DNA of 64,000 bases, taken from contig CAIOGO010000014.1 of the NCBI GenBank assembly GCA_903857865.1, positions 160,814 through 224,813 on the forward strand, given 5' to 3'. Shown piece after piece: positions 60,065 through 64,000 of this stretch; positions within the stretch are counted from its first letter, which is position 1; the number at the start of each line of letters is the position of its first letter. The position numbers and the translations under genes were made by a program. The notes below the pieces were generated by a model, which saw only the letters and a list, made by a program, of their open reading frames with translations, made no database searches and had not been told where the DNA came from. The DNA is from an uncultured bacterium. Its GTDB lineage: Bacteria > Bipolaricaulota > Bipolaricaulia > UBA7950 > UBA9294.

Positions 60065-60093
60065 ATGATATGCACGCACGGACGGCAAGTCAA
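60065..60093 (-). promoter_or_regulatory. Promoter of the DUF4143-type ATPase
   Basis: TTGACT (60093-60088) and TATCAT (60070-60065) are 17 bp apart on the minus strand. The expected transcription start, near 60058, is next to the GTG at 60057. Confidence 0.72.
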
Positions 60094-60130
60094 GTGCCCA
60101 CGGTGACTTCCCACAGTCGGAGACTGCGGA

Positions 60131-60385
60131 CCTCAGGAGCCAGCACAGCGTTTGCATCATGCCGACTCCTGCTTCGATGCAGTCCACGTCGAAGACGTCA
60201 CGGAACACAGCGCGCGAGATCGCCGGAGCAATGCGTCGGCGCGAGTCTCACCACGCCCAGCTCGAGTAGGCATTGGGTGCTCGCCCGGATGGCCGTTTCG
60301 TCTGCCTCGGCCAAGTGGAATTCCCCGAGCACGAGGACGATGGTCTCGCCAGGAAAGAGAGCCTGTGCAGCTTCGACCATGGACG
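60131..60385 (-). pseudogene. Frameshifted C-terminus of an MBL-fold hydrolase
   Basis: One minus-strand frame reads GEFHLAEADETAIRAS and GVVRLAPTHCSGD, the metal-binding end of the metallo-beta-lactamase group related to dihydropterin aminobenzene-phosphate synthases. It stops at 60198. The next frame continues FRDVFDVDCIEAGVG, the usual end of that family, so one frameshift near 60205 separates them. The N-terminal HxHxDH half is missing. Confidence 0.7.
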
Positions 60386-60488
60386 GGAGCGGGCAGCCGT
60401 TGGCCCCGCGCCGGATCCTTGGTCTCTAGCGTCACGGCGCCCGCTCCCTGTACATTGGAGGATCGCAAGGGGCTGGAGGAGGGTGCTG

Positions 60489-61130
60489 ATGAGACGATGG
60501 GTCGTAGTGATGCTGATGATGGTTGCTGCTCTTGGCCTCTCGGGGTGCATGCACGAGCCTAGCGGACCAGAGCTTCTGTTCGCGGACTACTTCACGAGCG
60601 CAGACTCGCCGGGTTGGTGGCAGGGACAGGACAGCGACGTGGGAGCAGAGTGGCAGATCGCCAGCGGTCACTACTCCGGACAGCTCGCCGATGCCGACTC
60701 GTATTACTACGTCTGGAACACAGAAGTGACGGGGCTGACGGACTTCCGCATCCAGGCGACCACGAGCCAACTCGGAACGGCCACCGACCACTCCTGGGGG
60801 ATCATCTTCCGCGCTGACGACGACGCGTTCTACGCATTTGAAATCTCCGCCGACGGGTATGTCCAGCTCAGCGTGTGGACGCCGGACAATTGGAACGCCA
60901 TCTACGATTGGGCGCTGTGCGCCGCGATTCGTCCCATGGGGCAAACGAACGCGCTGCGCGTGGACGTCCACGGAACGTCGTTTGCGCTCTACGTGAACGA
61001 CGTGCTAGTCACTCAGGTGACAGACTCCACGCTGAGTAGCGGCTCCGTCGGCTTCATCGTGGAGACGTGGGACGACCCAGACGGCGGCGCGTGGTTCGAC
61101 GATCTCGAGGTATGGACGCTGGGCGACTAG
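60489..61130 (+). CDS. Lipoprotein with concanavalin-like domain
   Basis: The 213-residue protein has a signal peptide with lipobox LSGC and a jelly-roll domain typical of DUF1080/LamG-like proteins (FADYFTSADSPGWW, FRIQATTSQLG, NALRVDVHGTSFALYVND, GSVGFIVETWDDPDGGAWFDDLEV). GGAGGAGGG precedes the ATG. It probably binds carbohydrate at the cell surface. Confidence 0.82.
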   Translation: MRRWVVVMLMMVAALGLSGCMHEPSGPELLFADYFTSADSPGWWQGQDSDVGAEWQIASGHYSGQLADADSYYYVWNTEVTGLTDFRIQATTSQLGTATDHSWGIIFRADDDAFYAFEISADGYVQLSVWTPDNWNAIYDWALCAAIRPMGQTNALRVDVHGTSFALYVNDVLVTQVTDSTLSSGSVGFIVETWDDPDGGAWFDDLEVWTLGD

Positions 61131-61245
61131 AAGGCACCACGCGCTGGTCGCGCGCGAGGCAAGGCACACCATCTGAGGCCGTTTGACAGCCTCTCCGCCG
61201 CAGACGTAGTCTGGCTCCCGAGACAAGCTTCGGGAGGTGGGTGTT

Positions 61246-62439
61246 GTGCGGAAGGCAACTCTGGCGCGCATCTTGGTTCTCGTGACTCTCAGTGTTGGCA
61301 GTCTGATGCTGGCAAGCTGTGATTGGCTTGTTCCGCAGCCCCGGGTCGACTTCACGTTCGCCCCAGCGTCGGGCGAGGAGCCGCTGGTCGTGGACTTCGC
61401 ACCGGTCCTGGAGGAGGCCGTGGTCAGCTACCTCTGGACGTTGGGCGACGGTTCGACGTCGGCGGAGCGGACTCCGTCCCACACGTACTATGCCGCGGGC
61501 ACGTACTCGGTGACGCTCGCGGTGGTGTTCGAGGGCGGCGAACCCTCGTCGGTGACGAAGACAGACTCCATCGTCGTGAGCGCAGGGCCGATGTTCAAAG
61601 AGTCGGATGGCCTCTACTGGCTCGACGAGGACCTCGGCCTGATCACGCGCGGCACGCGCGACGGACTCGGAGCGCAGGAGACGGTCGTCGGAGGCCTTCG
61701 GAACGCGTCCGCCATGGCCGTGAACTCGTCGCACGTCTTCTGGGGAACGTCGTCGACCGTGTGGCGCATGCCGCTCGACCACAGCAAGGGCTGGGAAGCG
61801 ATCGCTTCGAACCAGAAGCCGATCGTGGACCTCGCGGTGGACTTGAAGCTGAGCAAGGTCTATTGGACCGTGACTCCCAGCCTGCCGATCATGGTCGATC
61901 AGTACGACGGCGGCATCTACCGCGCGAACTTCGATGGGTCGAGTCGCGAGACGTTCAAGAGCTACCCGGCGAGCAGCAACTGGTTTGCGACCGAGGTTGC
62001 CGTCGATCCGTTCGGCGGGTTCGTCTACTGGTTCTACGCGAAGAGCGACTACGTCGGTCCTCTTGGCGCATCGGACGCCAAGGCGATGGACTGGGAGGGC
62101 GAGATCCAGGGCAGCACCGTCTTGGGAATGGTCACGACGACGATCTACCCGCTGCCTGAAGGGACGCAACTCGCGGTGAACGAGGGGCTGCCACACATCG
62201 CCCAGTACCTCTATTGGACGGACTCCGTCGCCGGGATGATCTGGGTCGGCAAGATCGACGGCAGCGGGCATTGGGAGCTCATGCGCGGACTTCCCCATCC
62301 GAAGGGCATCGCGATTGACGCGAGCGACAACGCGCTCTTCTGGTCGGACGATGACGGCATCCATCGCGCCAACCTCGACGGAACGAACGTGCAGCTGCTG
62401 TACGACGTGACCGCCGACGTGCTTGACGTCGGGCCGTAG
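61246..62439 (+). CDS. PKD-domain YWTD-propeller lipoprotein
   Basis: The 397-residue lipoprotein has lipobox LASC, one PKD domain (VSYLWTLGDGST..SHTYYAAGTYSVTL) and a beta-propeller with YWTD-like blades (GLYWLDEDLGLITRG, KVYWTVTP, YLYWTDSVAGMIWVG, ALFWSDDDGIHRANLDG). GGGAGG lies 8 nt before the GTG start. Its design parallels the lipoprotein at 6664-8028. Confidence 0.85.
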   Translation: MRKATLARILVLVTLSVGSLMLASCDWLVPQPRVDFTFAPASGEEPLVVDFAPVLEEAVVSYLWTLGDGSTSAERTPSHTYYAAGTYSVTLAVVFEGGEPSSVTKTDSIVVSAGPMFKESDGLYWLDEDLGLITRGTRDGLGAQETVVGGLRNASAMAVNSSHVFWGTSSTVWRMPLDHSKGWEAIASNQKPIVDLAVDLKLSKVYWTVTPSLPIMVDQYDGGIYRANFDGSSRETFKSYPASSNWFATEVAVDPFGGFVYWFYAKSDYVGPLGASDAKAMDWEGEIQGSTVLGMVTTTIYPLPEGTQLAVNEGLPHIAQYLYWTDSVAGMIWVGKIDGSGHWELMRGLPHPKGIAIDASDNALFWSDDDGIHRANLDGTNVQLLYDVTADVLDVGP

Positions 62440-62470
62440 GGAACACTGCGGGGAGGTCACGCAGCCAAGC

Positions 62471-62887
62471 ATGGGTGAGCCTCGAGGCGAGCAGAGCGCG
62501 AAGGCGGGAGCTTTGCGCGAGCGCCGGTCGCAAGCGTTGTGGGCGGCCAACTGCGCCGAGCGCGTGCTTCCGCTGTTCGAGGAGCAGTACCCCGACGACA
62601 ACCGCCCTCGGAAGGCCATCGAAGCGGCGCGCGCCTGGGCGCGGGGAGAGATCAAGGTCGGTGAGGCTCGGGCCGCTGCTCTGGAAGCGCATGCAGCGGC
62701 TAGGGCTGCCGCTGAACATCCCTCAGCCTGCGCTGCTGCCCGTGCTGCGGGACACGCTGCTGCGACCGCGCACATGGTCGGCCACGCTGTTCACGCCGCC
62801 GCCTATGCCGCGAAGGCCGCGGCTGCCTGCACCGTAGTAGGTGGTGCAGGTAACGCTGAACAGCAACGAGAAGAGACTGACTCTTGA
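62471..62887 (+). CDS. Imm5-like putative immunity protein
   Basis: The 138-residue Ala-rich helical protein reads LWAANCAERVLPLFEEQYP, DNRPRKAIEAARAW and RAAGHAAATAHMVGHAVHAA. This pattern is that of the Imm5 family found beside polymorphic toxins. No toxin gene is adjacent, so it may be an orphan immunity gene or have another role. GGGGAGG lies 14 nt before the ATG. Confidence 0.72.
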   Translation: MGEPRGEQSAKAGALRERRSQALWAANCAERVLPLFEEQYPDDNRPRKAIEAARAWARGEIKVGEARAAALEAHAAARAAAEHPSACAAARAAGHAAATAHMVGHAVHAAAYAAKAAAACTVVGGAGNAEQQREETDS

Positions 62888-62925
62888 CTTCTCGGACGAA
62901 CGGCCTGCGATGTAGCCAGATCTGG

Positions 62926-63135
62926 CTACCGCACAATCCACAGCTTCTTGATCAGGTAGTCCTGCGTATGGCCGTCAAGAAAGACGCCAGCCCTCCCGAA
63001 CGTCTCGTAGCCGAGTTTGCGGAAGAAGCCGGGAGCCTGGAACGAGAAGCACGTGCCCTGGGCGGCGACGCAGCCGTGCGCCTTGGCGATTCGCTCTGCC
63101 TCGGTCACGAGCCGCGGCCATCTTCGCGGAATCCA
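62926..63135 (-). pseudogene. C-terminal remnant of a GNAT acetyltransferase
   Basis: About 70 residues remain: LVTEAERIAKAHGC, FSFQAPGFFRKLGYETFG and FLDGHTQDYLIKKL, the last strands of a GNAT enzyme. The acetyl-CoA-binding part is lost. It matches the shorter remnant at 53401-53476. Confidence 0.75.
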
Positions 63136-63168
63136 GACCTGGCGCCAGCGTCACATGAGGCGAGCGTG

Positions 63169-63197
63169 TAGACGCTTCTGTAACAGAATTGTATACT
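63169..63197 (+). promoter_or_regulatory. Promoter of the toxin-antitoxin pair
   Basis: TAGACG (63169-63174) and TATACT (63192-63197) are 17 bp apart, 33 bp before the antitoxin ATG. GTATAC at the -10 is palindromic and could be the autoregulatory operator of a ribbon-helix-helix antitoxin. Confidence 0.5.
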
Positions 63198-63230
63198 GCC
63201 TCGTCACCAGTCTGCATTCGAGGGAGGGCC

Positions 63231-63488
63231 ATGGCTACGGGAAGCGCGACGATCCGGATCACGAATCAGTCCCGCGAGACCGTTCGCGAGTTGGCTCGCG
63301 AGACGGGGCTGCGACAGCAGGAGATCCTCGATCTTGCAGTCGAGGCCTATCGCCGACAGCTCTTCCTCAAGAACGCGAACTCGGCGTTCACCGCGCTGCG
63401 CTCGAAGCCGGTCGGCTGGAGCGCCGAGCAGGCAGAGCGAGAGGTCTGGGACGGAGCGCTCGGCGACGGGATCGAGGGAGATGCCTAA
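63231..63488 (+). CDS. Ribbon-helix-helix antitoxin
   Basis: The 85-residue protein has a ribbon-helix-helix N-terminus (SATIRITNQSRETVRELARE, then GLRQQEILDLAVEAYRR) and an acidic C-terminus for toxin binding. GGAGGGCC precedes the ATG. It overlaps the toxin gene by 8 bp and should repress their shared promoter. Confidence 0.85.
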   Translation: MATGSATIRITNQSRETVRELARETGLRQQEILDLAVEAYRRQLFLKNANSAFTALRSKPVGWSAEQAEREVWDGALGDGIEGDA

Positions 63489-63834
63489 GGTCGGGCCGAA
63501 GCCCTCGCGCGGCGACGTGTGGCTGGTGGACCTCCATCCGACTCGCGGGCACGAGATCCACGGAACGCGCCCGTGCGTCATCGTCTCCGTCGATGATTTC
63601 AACCACGGTCCGGGTGAGCTTGTCGTGGCGCTGCCGGCCACGACGACCGACACGAGGATTCCGTTCCACGTACGCATCGATCCGCCGGAGGGCGGGGTCG
63701 CGAAGCCGACGTTCATCAAGACCGAGCAACCGAGGTGCATCAGCATGAACCGGCTCGCGAAGCATCTCGGCCACATTCGCCCCGAAACGCTTCTCGAGAT
63801 CGACGATCGGCTGCGCATCCTGTTGGATCTCTAG
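63481..63834 (+). CDS. MazF/PemK-type endoribonuclease toxin
   Basis: The 117-residue protein matches MazF: PSRGDVWLVDLHPTRGHEI, RPCVIVSVDDFN, the RNA-contact segment RIDPPEGGVAKPTFIKTEQ and LGHIRPETLLEIDDRL. It cleaves RNA at specific sites when free of antitoxin. An IS end begins 3 bp after its stop codon. Confidence 0.9.
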   Translation: MPKVGPKPSRGDVWLVDLHPTRGHEIHGTRPCVIVSVDDFNHGPGELVVALPATTTDTRIPFHVRIDPPEGGVAKPTFIKTEQPRCISMNRLAKHLGHIRPETLLEIDDRLRILLDL

Positions 63835-63864
63835 CCTGTCCAGTTTCGGAATGGTGTTGACACT

Positions 63865-64000
63865 TCAGGCCTCCTGACGGACTTCGTGACTGATCGCACC
63901 CCAGAAGACCTCCGCCGGGGTGCGCCCTTTGGTGCGGTAGCCCTGATGGGGTCGCTGGAAGTTGTAGAACTCGAGGAACCCGTCCAACGAGGTCTGCAAC
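63865..64000 (-). CDS. IS481/IS3-like transposase, C-terminal end
   Basis: The minus strand entering from the window edge reads LDGFLEFYNFQRPHQGYR, TKGRTPAEVFWGAI and stops at 63865. This is the end of an rve integrase domain of an IS481- or IS3-type transposase. The probable terminal inverted repeat TGTCCAGTTTCGGAATGGT starts at 63837. Confidence 0.82.
   Translation of the reverse strand, partial: LQTSLDGFLEFYNFQRPHQGYRTKGRTPAEVFWGAISHEVRQEA

Overview
The window comes from a GC-rich bacterium. It has Shine-Dalgarno-led genes, lipoproteins with a lipobox, a LacI regulator, and dense operons with 4-bp ATGA/GTGA overlaps. The enzyme set points to an anaerobic or microaerobic fermenter of nucleobases and amino acids: three tungsten-type aldehyde ferredoxin oxidoreductases (AOR), indolepyruvate:ferredoxin oxidoreductase, ADP-forming acyl-CoA synthetase and two molybdenum hydroxylases. 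I cannot assign a phylum from the sequence alone.

Layout. 1-4.4 kb: start of an AAA/OLD-like ATPase, then a 940-residue SIR2-domain protein between two diverged direct repeats of about 350 bp. 4.4-9.6 kb: ferredoxin plus AOR, a PKD/propeller lipoprotein and a hydantoinase-type amidohydrolase. 9.6-33 kb: a very long minus-strand gene train that starts at a clear promoter and LacI-type operator near 33.0 kb. It encodes LacI, an aldolase, a secreted phosphoesterase, a sugar-type ABC importer, a Zn-dehydrogenase and a NAD-kinase-like protein. These are followed by homologues of the archaeal-type C1 enzymes Ftr and Mch, two AORs, two deaminase-like amidohydrolases, a PreA-like dehydrogenase, a GlcD/GlcF-like pair, an ADP-ribosylglycohydrolase and a ribokinase. 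The natural reading is catabolism of a nucleoside- or pterin-like compound, with its one-carbon unit passed to a methanopterin-type carrier.

33-48 kb: an aminotransferase - ADP-forming acyl-CoA synthetase - IorB - IorA cassette (amino-acid fermentation with substrate-level ATP), then two molybdenum hydroxylases with their FAD and 2Fe-2S subunits. This stretch carries many small paired palindromes. Several lie inside coding sequence and stay in frame, and one sits exactly at the junction of a fused FAD/2Fe-2S gene.

48-64 kb: an accessory region with a reverse transcriptase plus small membrane protein, a PD-(D/E)XK-like nuclease with an unknown partner, a degenerate P-loop ATPase with an unknown partner, a zinc metallopeptidase and a DUF4143-type ATPase. 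It also holds lipoproteins, an Imm5-like protein, a MazF-type toxin-antitoxin pair, IS110 and IS481-like transposase pieces, REP-like palindromes and several gene remnants.

The two signals that most deserve follow-up are (i) the paired-hairpin repeat family, whose stems differ in sequence but stay complementary and which enters genes in frame, and (ii) the LacI-controlled operon joining C1-carrier enzymes to AORs and base-degrading enzymes.
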